A stretch of DNA of 64,000 nt from Rhodococcus sp. 06-235-1A (lineage in GTDB: Bacteria > Actinomycetota > Actinomycetes > Mycobacteriales > Mycobacteriaceae). The position numbers and the translations under genes were made by a program. The DNA lies in the NCBI RefSeq assembly GCF_002258785.1, contig NZ_NOYI01000008.1, positions 62,001 to 126,000 on the forward strand, given 5' to 3'. The number at the start of each line of letters is the position of its first letter. The first letter of the stretch is position 1. This document shows positions 1-9,697 of this stretch, piece after piece. The notes under the pieces are model-generated. The model saw only the letters and a list, made by a program, of their open reading frames with translations, did not search any database and had not been told where the DNA came from.

Positions 1-138
1 ATCACGTGTGCCCGGTAACACTTTCGCGCCCCACTGCGAATACTTAGCAGCGCTCGGGGAATCACATTCGGTCAGCTCTAACCAGTTCGTAGTAAAGCTC
101 AGTCTGTTTCGTAGCACCGCCAGACACGGAGATCGCAC

Positions 139-1692
139 ATGAATGTCGCCCTCGGCAAACTCGCATCAGGTTACAACCCGGTTAAGTCGACCTCTGATTC
201 GGCGGACCTTCCCAAGCTGATCTCGTCTTCCGAAGAAGCTTACGTGCCGGCAAAACGGACCGAGTGGCAGCGCAGCTACCGGCGCAAGGTTCTGCTGACC
301 GACGCCGCCGTCATCGTCGCCGCACTCGTCAGCGCACAACTGATCCGGTTCGGTGCCCCCGCAACCGACTCGCCCGAGACCCTCAGCGCATTGATCTTCT
401 TCACGGCCTTCTCCGCCTGCCTCGGCATCGTCTGGCTGCTCGCGCTCGGCTTCGTTCAGTCCAGAGACCCACAACTGATCGGCAACGGTGCGGACGAGTA
501 CCGACGAGTCGTCTCGGCAACCGGATGGCTGTTCGGCGGTATCGCCGTCGCAGACCTTCTCGTCCAGTCCGGCATCGCCCGCGGCTACCTGGCCATCGCG
601 CTCCCGATCGGCCTCATCGGCCTCTTGGCCGGACGCCGCTTCTGGCGACGGAACCTCGCCCGGAAGCGTTCGGCCGGCCGCTACCTGAGCGAGGTCATCG
701 TGATCGGGAACGTCACGTCGATCAAGAGAATTTCCGGAAACTTCGACAACGCGGCCGACGCCGGCTACCGCGTGATCGGTGCGTGCATCCCCGGATACAT
801 CGGTGCCGCCGGGGCAACCGTCGATGCGAACGGTCGGACCATCGAGATTCTCGGTGACGAAACCGCAATCGACAACGCGCTCAGGAAGACGTCCGCCACA
901 ACGGTCGCCGTCGCTGCCGTCGAGCATCTCGGCTACGAGCGGATGCGTGATCTGGCGTGGAAGCTCGACAAGCACAGGATCGATCTGGTGGTTGCTCCCG
1001 GAGTGGCAGACATCGCCGGGCCTCGGCTCAAGATCCGGCCCATCGACAACCTGCCACTGCTTCACGTCGACCGCCCGAAATACGACGGTGCGACCAGGCG
1101 AAGCAAGACGGTCTTCGACTTTGCCCTCGCCTCCATCGCGCTCATCGTGCTGTTTCCGGTCTTGGCCGCAGCCGCCATCGCCATCAAGATCGGCGACCGT
1201 GGGCCGATCTTCTATCGGCAGGAGCGAGTAGGCCTGCAGGGCGAAAGGTTCCGCATCTGGAAACTGCGAACCATGGTGGTCGATGCAGACTCGGCCATCG
1301 CCGATGCACGGGAGGACGCGGACCAGCAAACCTCGGTTTTCTACAAGTCGGCCACCGACAGTCGGATCACCAAGACCGGTCGGGTGCTGCGCAAGCTGAG
1401 CATCGACGAGCTTCCGCAGCTGTTCAACGTGCTGGCCGGCGAGATGAGCATCGTCGGCCCTCGCCCGCTGGTTCCCGGCGAAGGTGCGGACGTGGAGAAC
1501 TTCATCGAACGCCGCAGCCTCGTCAAGCCGGGTGTCACCGGGCTGTGGCAGGTTTCGGGTCGGTCCGATGTGGCCGAGTCGGAGCGCATTCGACTGGATC
1601 ATTACTACGTGGACAACTGGTCGATCGTTCAGGACCTCGTGATCATCTGGCGTACCGCTGCCGCTGTGCTCAAATCGGACGGCGCGTACTGA
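139..1692 (+). CDS. Polyprenyl-phosphate sugar phosphotransferase (initiating enzyme of exopolysaccharide synthesis)
   Basis: A 517-residue integral membrane protein of the WbaP/CpsE/WcaJ type. This family transfers a sugar-1-phosphate from a nucleotide sugar to undecaprenyl phosphate, the first step of repeat-unit assembly. Four hydrophobic segments lie at about 50-165, a Rossmann-like CoA-binding-type region at about 180-300, a re-entrant helix at about 324-347, and the catalytic sugar-transferase domain fills the rest. Visible signatures are KLRTM near 374, SIDELPQLFN near 420, GPRPLVPGE near 440 and KPGVTGLWQVSGR near 463. A GGAG sits 7 nt before the ATG. It is followed after 1 nt by a glycosyltransferase gene. 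The sugar specificity cannot be read from sequence. The 138 bases upstream probably hold the promoter, but I see no clear -35/-10 pair. Confidence 0.93.
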   Translation: MNVALGKLASGYNPVKSTSDSADLPKLISSSEEAYVPAKRTEWQRSYRRKVLLTDAAVIVAALVSAQLIRFGAPATDSPETLSALIFFTAFSACLGIVWLLALGFVQSRDPQLIGNGADEYRRVVSATGWLFGGIAVADLLVQSGIARGYLAIALPIGLIGLLAGRRFWRRNLARKRSAGRYLSEVIVIGNVTSIKRISGNFDNAADAGYRVIGACIPGYIGAAGATVDANGRTIEILGDETAIDNALRKTSATTVAVAAVEHLGYERMRDLAWKLDKHRIDLVVAPGVADIAGPRLKIRPIDNLPLLHVDRPKYDGATRRSKTVFDFALASIALIVLFPVLAAAAIAIKIGDRGPIFYRQERVGLQGERFRIWKLRTMVVDADSAIADAREDADQQTSVFYKSATDSRITKTGRVLRKLSIDELPQLFNVLAGEMSIVGPRPLVPGEGADVENFIERRSLVKPGVTGLWQVSGRSDVAESERIRLDHYYVDNWSIVQDLVIIWRTAAAVLKSDGAY

Positions 1693-1693
1693 C

Positions 1694-2974
1694 GTGGCAG
1701 ACGTTCCCGACGAACAGGACGCATCACTCTCGCTCCGCGGCTTGTCCGTCTGCGTAGTGGCGTGCCACTATGCGCCCGAGACCACTGGAAGTGCTCCGTA
1801 CAACACCGCTTTGGTGGAGGCGCTGAGCAGTGCGGGCGCGGATGTGGACCTGATCACCGGAGTTCCGCACTACCCACAGTGGGCAATTCAGGACCCCCGT
1901 TACCGTCGCGGCATCACATGGCGAGAAACGATGGGGGACGTCCGAGTCCGACGCGTCAGGCACGCGGTGCCTGCCGCGCCCAATCTCGTCGGCCGGGCCC
2001 GGATGGAACTGAGCTTCGCCACCCTGGCCGCCCCATTGGTGCGTGCCTCCCGCGCGGACGTCGTCATCACCGTCACCCCGCTCCTCGGGGCGATGCTCGC
2101 CGCGTCCATCGGCCATCGCGGCCGGCCCCTCGGAGTGGTGGTTCACGACCTGAGCGGAAACGCAGCGGCCCAATCCGGTACCACCGGCGGTACCGCTGGA
2201 CGCATGGTCGGATCCTTCGAGTACCGGCTGGCCCGGCGCGCAGATTCGATCGGCGTCATCACCCCACGATTCCGAGACGTGTTGACGGACAACGGCGTCG
2301 ACGCCGCCAAGATCGTCGACCTACCGATCTTCACGCACATCTCGGGATCGACGGAGTCGACACGCGAGGCCCGCGCGCGTCTCGGCTGGACCGACACAGG
2401 CCATCGCGTCGTGGTGCACACCGGCAACATGGGTATGAAGCAGGGACTCGAATCGGTGGTCGCCGCCGCTCGGTTGGCGCACGAACAATCGACGCCGATC
2501 ACCTACGTGATGGTGGGCGACGGCAATCAGCGTCGCCAACTCGTCTCTGCCGCAGAAGGACTCCCGACTATGAAATTCGTCGACCCCGTCGACGAGGACA
2601 CGTACCCCACTGTGCTCGCCGCCGCCGACGTGCTGTTGCTCAACGAGCGCCCTGGCGTCAAGGAGATGTCACTTCCCAGCAAGCTGACGTCGTACGTCGC
2701 AGCCTCCCGGCCGATCGTCGCCGCGACCGAACCCGGTGGCATCTCGCACTCAGTACTGGACGAACACTCCTCGGCTCTGTTCGCCACACCGGGCGACCCA
2801 GCATCGCTCAACCGTGCAGTGATGACTCTGGACGGCAACCCGGCCGAGGTCGACAGACTGATCCGTGCAGCGCGAGATCTCGGCAGCGCGCGCTACAGTG
2901 AGTCCGCCGGCCGCGAGGGGTTCCGGTACTTCGCACACAACCTGGCCCGCCGCAATCGTGAAGGAAATCGATGA
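1694..2974 (+). CDS. Glycosyltransferase family 4 (WbuB-like)
   Basis: A 426-residue GT-B glycosyltransferase, expected to work on the inner membrane face adding one sugar to the lipid-linked repeat unit. The N-terminal half opens with a Rossmann strand (VCVVACHYAPETTGSAPYN) containing the family's early Pro/Glu/Gly-Ser-Ala segment. The C-terminal donor domain starts near 240 with HTGNMGMKQGLESVV and has an acidic nucleotide-sugar site around 315-325 (RPGVKEMSLPSKL). A GTG start 1 nt after the upstream stop and a 4-nt overlap with the next gene imply one transcript. Donor and acceptor are unknown. Confidence 0.9.
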   Translation: MADVPDEQDASLSLRGLSVCVVACHYAPETTGSAPYNTALVEALSSAGADVDLITGVPHYPQWAIQDPRYRRGITWRETMGDVRVRRVRHAVPAAPNLVGRARMELSFATLAAPLVRASRADVVITVTPLLGAMLAASIGHRGRPLGVVVHDLSGNAAAQSGTTGGTAGRMVGSFEYRLARRADSIGVITPRFRDVLTDNGVDAAKIVDLPIFTHISGSTESTREARARLGWTDTGHRVVVHTGNMGMKQGLESVVAAARLAHEQSTPITYVMVGDGNQRRQLVSAAEGLPTMKFVDPVDEDTYPTVLAAADVLLLNERPGVKEMSLPSKLTSYVAASRPIVAATEPGGISHSVLDEHSSALFATPGDPASLNRAVMTLDGNPAEVDRLIRAARDLGSARYSESAGREGFRYFAHNLARRNREGNR

Positions 2975-3657
2975 CACTGCGAGCGAAACTCGGCCTACTG
3001 TTCGGTGAGTTCCGTCCGACAGTGCTGCGCACCGCGCCGATGATTCTGCGCCGCAAGCCAATTCTCGTAGGACGTAACTTTCGCGTCCGAGGCGCAGGCA
3101 ACATCACCGTCCGCAACGGCTTCCTCGCCCTCGGTATCAACAACTACGGCTTCGCGGACAACAGAATGGCCGGATCTCTACGAGTGCGCGGCCGCTTCGA
3201 GGTGGACGGTTCGGTTGCCATCACGTCCGGCAACCGATGGGACATCGGGCCGGGCGCCACCGTGACCATGCACGGACCGACCACCGTCTCGCCGATGTCC
3301 GTCGTGGTCGCGACCACTGAGATCACCATCGGAAACGAAGGAATGATCGGGTGGGACGTGCACCTGATCGACGACGACTTCCATCCGACCCGGTCCTCCC
3401 CCGACGCACCGTTCCGTCACGCAGACAAGGGCATTCACATCGGAAACCATGTGTGGATAGGGTCGCGAGCCACCGTTCTCGCAGGGACGCGGATCGCCGA
3501 CGGGTGCATAGTGGCCGCAGGTGCCGTGGTGCGCGGTACGTTCGACGAACCCAATTGCCTGATCGGCGGTGTCCCCGCAAAAGTAGTGCGCAAAGGTGTC
3601 GCCTGGACCGACCCGGCCTTCGGCTACACCGAGACCGCCCCCGAGGACTCGGCCTGA
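2971..3657 (+). CDS. Left-handed beta-helix O-acyltransferase (hexapeptide family)
   Basis: A 228-residue acyltransferase of the maltose/galactoside acetyltransferase superfamily, which acetylates sugar hydroxyls using acetyl-CoA. Isoleucine-rich hexapeptide repeats run from about 60 to 210, for example ITIGNEGMIGWDV and IGNHVWIGSRATVLAGT, ending in the typical IGGVPAKVVRKG. A His-containing loop (LIDDDFHPT) near 130 is a plausible catalytic region. The start overlaps the upstream stop by 4 nt (ATGA). Its 3' end overlaps the convergent flippase gene by about 34 nt. Inferred role: decorating the exopolysaccharide repeat unit. Confidence 0.88.
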   Translation: MTLRAKLGLLFGEFRPTVLRTAPMILRRKPILVGRNFRVRGAGNITVRNGFLALGINNYGFADNRMAGSLRVRGRFEVDGSVAITSGNRWDIGPGATVTMHGPTTVSPMSVVVATTEITIGNEGMIGWDVHLIDDDFHPTRSSPDAPFRHADKGIHIGNHVWIGSRATVLAGTRIADGCIVAAGAVVRGTFDEPNCLIGGVPAKVVRKGVAWTDPAFGYTETAPEDSA

Positions 3658-5078
3658 TCGACCTCCACCGGGTCTCGTCGCTTGACCAACCGTGGAACGA
3701 ATGCGAAATCGGGCACGATCTGAGTGACCAATACTGCTGCAGCAGCGACGAATACCACTCCGACGGCCCCGTACTCCGGGGCCACCACAATGCCGCCGAC
3801 CACGCTGATCAGTCCCATCCCCATGATGCAGAACGCCTGAAATCGCATCTCCTTCGGCGTCGTGAGCAGCACGCCCGCGGGAAGGTGGATGCACTGCACC
3901 ACCAGCAGGCAACCGAACGCAACCGCCAGCCAGGTTCCGGTCCTCACTTCGCCACTGGAGAGGATATTGGTCGCGAAGGGCCCGAGCAGCGAGATGAACA
4001 CCGCCGCAACGACGGACACCCCGAAGAACACCAGAACGATCTTGATCCACATCTTGATGGTGCCCGCCTGATCGCCCCGCCGTTTGACGAAGACCGGCCA
4101 ATAGGCCATGCCTGCGGTGGAGAACACCGACCATCCCAGGGCGTACACCTGAGCCATCAGTGCGTATCTCGACAGCTCCTCGGGCGTCGACAGGTGCGAG
4201 AGAATCACTCGATGGGACTGCAGGCCGAGAGGCAACCCCACGCTGGCAATCAGCATCCACAGGGAACCCGCCAGCAGCTTCACCTGCGCCATCTCCCGCA
4301 CGGGCGCAGCGAACACCACCGTGCCCAAACCGGACATGCGTAGGGCAACAATCGTTCCCACGATGTTGCCGAGAAGCGCGCCGAGGACACCGGGAATGGC
4401 GAAGAAAATTCCCTGAGCGCCGACGAGCATCAACCCGACGGTGATCAGCAGGCCGAACACCGTATTCGACATCAGCACCAACACAGCGAGCTGATTCTTG
4501 TTGATGCCGATGAGGATTCGGATGCCCAGCCCCGTCGGCAGGCTCAGCGCGAACAGGCTGGCCGCCAGGGTGATCACCCATCGATCGTCGGGTCCGGTGG
4601 TGAGACCGATGACGGCTCCCCACTGATCGAAAATCATGATCAGCACGAACGCCACGATCAGACCGGCGGCGATCATGGACAGTACTCGGTAGGCACGCTG
4701 AATCGTTCCCACCGTTACCGGGTCCTCGGACAACTTGCCGGCTCGCGAGCTCGCGTTGGTCACCACGGCTCCGATGCCGAGGTCCGCAAACGGGAAGAGC
4801 AGGCTCATCGTGGCGATCAACGACACGACACCGAAGATCGATTCACCGGTCTCGCGCACGATGATTGCGGTGTTCAGCAGCCCGAGCAGCGCCATGATCG
4901 GCGTCCCGAGAACACGAAAGACCGTGCCCCACAGAACGGCCTTCTGCTCCTGGGAGGACAGTCCACCCGCCGGTGCCGCAGTGTCCACCAGCTCGTTGGG
5001 TGCGACATCCTGGACCGCGGCCGGATGGGACGCAGAAAATCCCTTCTGCCCACGGTCGACGCGGTGCCTACCCGCCAT
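3624..5078 (-). CDS. Polysaccharide flippase, Wzx/MATE-like
   Basis: A 484-residue polytopic membrane protein with about 12-14 hydrophobic segments and few charges outside loops. Composition and position fit the polysaccharide transporter (PST/Wzx) family, which flips the undecaprenyl-linked repeat unit outward. The start at 5078 is chosen because it overlaps the preceding glycosyltransferase stop by about 11 nt; an in-frame start 27 nt earlier would extend further into that gene. The first 55 residues are polar and probably cytosolic. It is the last gene of a five-gene reverse operon. Confidence 0.87.
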   Translation of the reverse strand: MAGRHRVDRGQKGFSASHPAAVQDVAPNELVDTAAPAGGLSSQEQKAVLWGTVFRVLGTPIMALLGLLNTAIIVRETGESIFGVVSLIATMSLLFPFADLGIGAVVTNASSRAGKLSEDPVTVGTIQRAYRVLSMIAAGLIVAFVLIMIFDQWGAVIGLTTGPDDRWVITLAASLFALSLPTGLGIRILIGINKNQLAVLVLMSNTVFGLLITVGLMLVGAQGIFFAIPGVLGALLGNIVGTIVALRMSGLGTVVFAAPVREMAQVKLLAGSLWMLIASVGLPLGLQSHRVILSHLSTPEELSRYALMAQVYALGWSVFSTAGMAYWPVFVKRRGDQAGTIKMWIKIVLVFFGVSVVAAVFISLLGPFATNILSSGEVRTGTWLAVAFGCLLVVQCIHLPAGVLLTTPKEMRFQAFCIMGMGLISVVGGIVVAPEYGAVGVVFVAAAAVLVTQIVPDFAFVPRLVKRRDPVEVDQAESSGAVSV

Positions 5079-5883
5079 TCGCCGGTGCCCTCCCCAACAT
5101 CGCACGTACTCTTTCGCGACCGTGGAATGCCACCCGAACCACCAGTTCGATCACCTTCGACTGCAGGCGGGAGCGTCGACGAGTGCCGTACGGGTAGTGG
5201 TCCAGCGTGTCCCAGGCCCGCCGAAGATCGGCGAAGCTTTCTTTGATCGGCCGGACCGTGCCGGCACCCGTGGTGTCGAAATCGCACACAACGCGATCGA
5301 ACGTCACCGGAGGCTTAATCAGTGCCGCTCGCATCAGGTACAGCTGATCGGCTGCCAACCCGAACTCTTCGTCGTAGGGGCCGAGCTGTTTCGCAAAATC
5401 GGCACCCACGAACGAACCTTGATGGGGGATGGGCGCTTTTCCGATGGTGAAATTGTAGAGGTCGAAGGGCATGAAACCCCACTCCCCCAGATCGATTCCG
5501 TCGGCACCGACGCGTCGCACCTTGGCGTATCCCCATTGATCCCGAGGGTCCGAAAGATTGTCCACGATGTACTCGAGTGCACCGGGGTCGGAGAAGCAGT
5601 CGCCGGAGTGCATGAGCCAGACGATGTCGCCGGTGGTTTGCGCTATGCCGCGATTCATCGCGTCGTATCGTCCGTTGTCGCGCTCGGACCGCCAGTACTG
5701 CAGGCCTCCGCTGATCGACTCCAGGTACTGCTCCACCTCGGGGCCGGACCCACCGTCGAGAACCACGTGCTCGATGGGGACCGAACACTGTTGAGCCCGA
5801 ACGCTGTCGACAGTCTTCTTCAGCCCGTCCAGGTCACGAAAACTGATCGTGACCACGGATATCTTCTCGATCTTCGACGACAT
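5068..5883 (-). CDS. Glycosyltransferase family 2, WcaE-like
   Basis: A 271-residue GT-A enzyme. It begins ISVVTISFRDLDGLKKTV and shows the acceptor-side pattern of colanic acid WcaE: HVVLDGGSG near 45, DNGRYDAMNRGIA near 70, and a metal-site loop MHSGDCFSDPG near 95. A later HQGSFVGADF and EFGLAADQLY complete the resemblance. It probably adds one sugar to the lipid-linked repeat unit in the cytoplasm. Start: ATG at 5883, or at 5889 two codons earlier; both lie directly after the upstream stop at 5891. Its end overlaps the flippase start. Confidence 0.87.
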   Translation of the reverse strand: MSSKIEKISVVTISFRDLDGLKKTVDSVRAQQCSVPIEHVVLDGGSGPEVEQYLESISGGLQYWRSERDNGRYDAMNRGIAQTTGDIVWLMHSGDCFSDPGALEYIVDNLSDPRDQWGYAKVRRVGADGIDLGEWGFMPFDLYNFTIGKAPIPHQGSFVGADFAKQLGPYDEEFGLAADQLYLMRAALIKPPVTFDRVVCDFDTTGAGTVRPIKESFADLRRAWDTLDHYPYGTRRRSRLQSKVIELVVRVAFHGRERVRAMLGRAPANGG

Positions 5884-5890
5884 GCCCATC

Positions 5891-6802
5891 TCATCTCTTC
5901 GCAAGCCGCGCAACGAGTCCCATGACCTTCATCAACACCAATCGCAGCGTGCTCACCACGGCAAATCCCCATGCCCACTTTCCGGGCCGTCCGTACCGCA
6001 CTCCTGCAGCAAGGGACCGGATCACTCCACGCACCGACCGACCACTGACAGCGGAAGACAGCGGACTCGTCAAGAAGTAGTCACCTCTGCTCCGTCGATC
6101 CGAGGGATCCAAGTACTCCTTGCCCCACTGGATGTAGGCCGCACTCTCGTCGGTGTCGGTTCGCGACAGAGACGCCGATGTCATGTCGTACTCCACCAGG
6201 ACGTCACCTGACTGAACGATCGGAATGGCGGGGAAGCGTCGACGCACATCGATCAACCAGGACGGGTCGTCGTGCACCGCTCCCAGGGGCAGGTTCATCG
6301 GGACAGTCTCGGCAATCTCACGGGGAAACAGCAACGTGGACGTCTGCGCGCTCGCCCCGCCGAACCTTAGCGAGTGGAAGCGAACCAGGTACTGGTCCAC
6401 AGGCTGGTGAACACCGATCAGCCTGAGTGGCCACTCCGACCCACCATCAGCGGTGACCGTCCGGAAGCGGGACGACGCAATCCACAGCGCAGAATCTGTT
6501 GGTACCGAGGCCATTTGGACTTCGAGCTTGTTCGGCAACCACACGTCGTCGTCGTCGAGCAGACCGATGACGTCACCGGCACTCTTCTCGATCCCCGACT
6601 GACGCGCCCTGCTGGCCCCTACGCCGCCGCCGGTGTGAATTACTGTGACTCGATCATCTTCCGGCACAACGGGTTCCACGTCGGAATCGACCACCACGAT
6701 CACCTCTGACACCGGATAGGTCTGCGCAAGTGCAGACCGCACAGCAGCGTCGAGGGAACTGCGACCGATGGTGGGAATGATTACGCTGACAGAGGGTTTC
6801 AT
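5891..6802 (-). CDS. Glycosyltransferase family 2
   Basis: A 303-residue GT-A glycosyltransferase. The N-terminus has the GT2 signature VSVIIPTIGRSSLDAAVRS, followed by EVIVVVDSD and a metal-binding GLLDDDDVWLPNK near 95. A second conserved area around 190 (VHDDPSWLIDVRRR) resembles the ED/acidic catalytic segment. The last 40 residues are hydrophobic and basic, suggesting membrane contact. The ATG overlaps the stop of the upstream polymerase gene by 4 nt. It assembles part of the repeat unit; the sugar is unknown. Confidence 0.88.
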   Translation of the reverse strand: MKPSVSVIIPTIGRSSLDAAVRSALAQTYPVSEVIVVVDSDVEPVVPEDDRVTVIHTGGGVGASRARQSGIEKSAGDVIGLLDDDDVWLPNKLEVQMASVPTDSALWIASSRFRTVTADGGSEWPLRLIGVHQPVDQYLVRFHSLRFGGASAQTSTLLFPREIAETVPMNLPLGAVHDDPSWLIDVRRRFPAIPIVQSGDVLVEYDMTSASLSRTDTDESAAYIQWGKEYLDPSDRRSRGDYFLTSPLSSAVSGRSVRGVIRSLAAGVRYGRPGKWAWGFAVVSTLRLVLMKVMGLVARLAKR

Positions 6803-8109
6803 CGGAGGGCCACCTCATGGTGCTCGGTCTCGGACGATCTCGACCGTCGGCTACCGGGTGTAGTCAAGTGTCGACTGGCGAACACGGCGGCGAGCAACGC
6901 GAACGCCGCGAGCAGGTTGTACGACATCGGGGAGAAGAACAGATCCCACCCCGCCTGCACCGAAATCTGCACTGCCATCGCGGCCCAGATTCCATACCGC
7001 GGCGAGCTCCAGATGACGGTGAGCGCCGCAATGACCAGAAACACCGGAAGGACCGCGGCGAACACGCCGCCCTCGGCCCACGAGCTGAAGAGAACCGAGT
7101 GCAGCGACGTGGCACCGTTCGCCAGATGCCAGAAGCCGTAGAACGGGAGGTTGGGGTCGAAACCAATTGCGATCGCGAATTCCTCACCGCGAGCGAATAC
7201 TTCGGTGGTGAGATTGTCGGCACTTCCCCAGCCGAAGATCGGTTTGTCGATGATCGCCGCTATGGACAGAGGCGATTCGGTGCGCCCGGCCAAGATGGCA
7301 GGCACACCCGTCGAATCCTGTAGTTCGGTCTTGGCTTTGACTGCCTCGCCTGCGATTCCACTCCGCGCGATGGCTGGAATCAAGGTCCCGAGACCTGCAC
7401 CGACCCCGGCGACGATCAAGAACTGCGTGAACCTCGAGATCTTCTCACGGGCAAGCCATGTCACCAGAAGGACGGCTGCGCTGCCGAGGCAGACCAGGGC
7501 ATGTGACCGGAAATTCAGAACCAGACTTGCCCCGGCCAGCAGCACCAGGAATACCGCTTGAATGTGAACAGGGACCTTCATCCGGACGAGTACGTACAGA
7601 CCGATCAACGTGACGTACGGAGCGAAGGCGTATTTCCACAAATCCTCGAAGGTGGACAAGCTGGCGAAAGGCAAACCCGACGTGAGGAAGTAGAGGCAGG
7701 AGCCGAGGGCAACGCCGGCCGCGAGAGAGAAGAGTCGCTCGAGATCCCGACCTGCGATGACGGTGATGCCGACGAAGTAGATCGCGAACGAGGCCCACTG
7801 GATGACGCGTTCGTCGAAGAAACTCAGGTCGTTGAGCTGTGAGGACACGATGAACCCGGCGAATGCCACGGTGGCCAGCCCGATGATCAACCGATCGCCG
7901 CGCGAGGTCGCCGTCAGGAAGAGGGCCGGGGCCACGAGAAGGCAGAGCCCCGAGAAGCCGGTGACGGTGAAACCCATGACCTGCATTCCCGACGTGGCAC
8001 CGAGCATGATCAGCACACCGCTCGAGATGACTCGCTTACCCAATGCTCGGCGAGCCTCGAACGACAACCCGTCCGTGGCGGGTTTCGGAGGATCGAGTAT
8101 TGCTGTCAT
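6799..8109 (-). CDS. O-antigen ligase/polymerase-like membrane protein (Wzy candidate)
   Basis: A 436-residue protein with roughly 11-12 predicted membrane helices and one large extracytoplasmic loop around 255-345, the general layout of Wzy polymerases and WaaL ligases. Sequence is poorly conserved in this family, so the call rests on topology and on its place between a flippase, glycosyltransferases and Wzz-like genes. In the pathway it would join flipped repeat units outside the membrane. The start at 8109 gives MTAILDPPKP and a 1-nt overlap with the upstream stop (TGATG). A longer frame exists but runs into the previous gene. Confidence 0.78.
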   Translation of the reverse strand: MTAILDPPKPATDGLSFEARRALGKRVISSGVLIMLGATSGMQVMGFTVTGFSGLCLLVAPALFLTATSRGDRLIIGLATVAFAGFIVSSQLNDLSFFDERVIQWASFAIYFVGITVIAGRDLERLFSLAAGVALGSCLYFLTSGLPFASLSTFEDLWKYAFAPYVTLIGLYVLVRMKVPVHIQAVFLVLLAGASLVLNFRSHALVCLGSAAVLLVTWLAREKISRFTQFLIVAGVGAGLGTLIPAIARSGIAGEAVKAKTELQDSTGVPAILAGRTESPLSIAAIIDKPIFGWGSADNLTTEVFARGEEFAIAIGFDPNLPFYGFWHLANGATSLHSVLFSSWAEGGVFAAVLPVFLVIAALTVIWSSPRYGIWAAMAVQISVQAGWDLFFSPMSYNLLAAFALLAAVFASRHLTTPGSRRSRSSETEHHEVALR

Positions 8110-8867
8110 CAGGCAGTGCCGTCGGCCTCGACCACGCGCAGAGCTTCCTGCTGCGTAGCTCCAGTGCCCCGCGCCAGCGAGGCCCGGTCCAGACCCACGA
8201 CGCCGTCGATAGCAACATCGGTGATGGGAATCTGAGTTCGCTCGAACCACTTTCCCGAAATGGGTGCGAGGAACTTGGCAGGAGTTCCTCCGTACACACC
8301 GGGCTTGGGATCTGCGAGCGGCTTACCCGTCATCGTGGAATGCGCTGCGAGAACTGAACATTCGGGAACCTTCGCCCCTTTGAGGATCACCACGTTGCTG
8401 CCGACGGACGTGTGGTGGCCTATCTCGATTCGTCCCACGGTCTGAATCATGTCTCTCATGTTCGGCTCGTGGCTCTGCAACGTGCAGCGCTGGCCTCCCA
8501 CCGCGCTGTAGGCACCGACCTCGATGGTCCCGGAGCAGTCGAGGTAGGAGCGGCTCTCGATCCTGGCCCCGTACCCCAGGGCCAGCGTGCCGGCCTCCGG
8601 ATCGAGTGCCTGATAGGCCGGATGGGCGGAGATCCAGTTCCACGAACCGATTCCCGCCTCGTTCTCGAGGTGCAGCAGGGACAGATTCTTGAACGTGTTG
8701 AACGGACCGATGAGAACGTTTTCGCCGAGTTCCGCGCGTCGAACTCCCGAGACCAAGCAGGGTCCGATTTTCGCGGACATCGCGATCTCGTGACCGAACG
8801 TGTTCAAGAGTCGGTTCTTCAACCGGAGTGGCGGCAACAACCAGGTGAAAAGCTGGATCAGGCTCAT
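8109..8867 (-). CDS. Hexapeptide-repeat acyltransferase
   Basis: A 252-residue left-handed beta-helix protein. Turns such as IGPCLVSGVRRAELGENVLIG fragments and EIGHHTSVGSNVVILKGAKV are visible, and GGTPAKFLAP near the end matches the usual C-terminal cap. A His in SHEPNMRDM is a catalytic candidate. Start 8867 is preferred over 8921 because GAAAGG lies 8 nt upstream. It is the first gene of the reverse block (acyltransferase, polymerase, two GT2, flippase). Probable function: O-acylation of a repeat-unit sugar. The 268 bases up to the next forward gene must hold divergent promoters, but none is clear. Confidence 0.83.
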   Translation of the reverse strand: MSLIQLFTWLLPPLRLKNRLLNTFGHEIAMSAKIGPCLVSGVRRAELGENVLIGPFNTFKNLSLLHLENEAGIGSWNWISAHPAYQALDPEAGTLALGYGARIESRSYLDCSGTIEVGAYSAVGGQRCTLQSHEPNMRDMIQTVGRIEIGHHTSVGSNVVILKGAKVPECSVLAAHSTMTGKPLADPKPGVYGGTPAKFLAPISGKWFERTQIPITDVAIDGVVGLDRASLARGTGATQQEALRVVEADGTA

Positions 8868-9135
8868 CGACAGGGCCTTTCGATTGCAACGGAAATGGAA
8901 GGTCTGTTCGAGCGAGCGCACGCCGATCTTCGGCCGTCACACTGCCCACATTCGGTTCCACTGAAGAGTAGCAATGCAACGACTCCCGGTCTCGGCATCT
9001 CAGGTTGCTCACACCCTCATCGCCGCCCCACTCCGGTACCGTTACAAACGCCTCGATCCGTACGGGCGGACTGGTCGACGCGCATCCCATCATTGCTACC
9101 GCTACTCATGACCTGATTCGCAAAGGACAACCTGC

Positions 9136-9696
9136 GTGACCGACTCCACTGCATCAGTCAGATCCCTCGGCGCGCTACGCGGGCGCTCGTACGACAAGGG
9201 CCGAGGTTTCGTCCATCAAGCCCTGTGGGTGGCCTTCTCTTCTCTGGTGTTCACGAAAGTGTGGTGTCCCAACCGCATTCGCTGCGCAGCGCTTCGCGCC
9301 TTCGGGGCCAAGATCGGGACAGGCGTACTGATCAAGCACGACGTGCGCATCCAGTGGCCATGGAAGCTCGAGATCGCCGACAACACCTGGATCGGGGTGG
9401 GGTGCGACCTCTACAACGTCGAGCAGCTCACCATCGGATCGGATGTCTGTGTGTCCCAGCAGGCATTTCTCTGCACCGGCAGCCACGATCATCGTTCGCC
9501 GGTTTTCGAGTACGACAACGGCCCGATCGTGATCGAGAACGGCGTCTGGGTGGGAGCACGCGCACTGGTGCTTCGAGGAGTCACGGTGGGTGCCAACTCA
9601 GTAATCGGTGCTGCCGCACTGGTGTCCGCCGACGTTCCAGCATCGTCGTTCGCACTCGCGCCGCCGTCGACCATTCGACCCATTCGTCCTCGCTGA
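9136..9696 (+). CDS. WcaF-like O-acetyltransferase
   Basis: A 186-residue hexapeptide acetyltransferase closely matching the colanic-acid WcaF pattern: IQWPWKLEIADNTWIGVG, then LTIGSDVCVSQQAFLCTGSH with the catalytic-type His, then IVIENGVWVGARALVLRGV. Length is normal for WcaF. The GTG start has AAAGGA 9 nt upstream. It opens the second forward block of the exopolysaccharide locus, and its stop lies 1 nt before the next glycosyltransferase start. It probably acetylates a hexose or deoxyhexose of the repeat unit. Confidence 0.9.
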   Translation: MTDSTASVRSLGALRGRSYDKGRGFVHQALWVAFSSLVFTKVWCPNRIRCAALRAFGAKIGTGVLIKHDVRIQWPWKLEIADNTWIGVGCDLYNVEQLTIGSDVCVSQQAFLCTGSHDHRSPVFEYDNGPIVIENGVWVGARALVLRGVTVGANSVIGAAALVSADVPASSFALAPPSTIRPIRPR

Positions 9697-9697
9697 C

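Noticed and set aside
166..1602. 478-residue open frame antisense to the sugar transferase gene
   Set aside because: Composition is Asp/Gly/Arg-rich without domains, membrane segments or ribosome site. It mirrors codon bias of the opposite strand.
3178..4623. 481-residue frame overlapping the acyltransferase and flippase genes
   Set aside because: It overlaps two well-supported genes and has low-complexity Arg/Gly/His composition.
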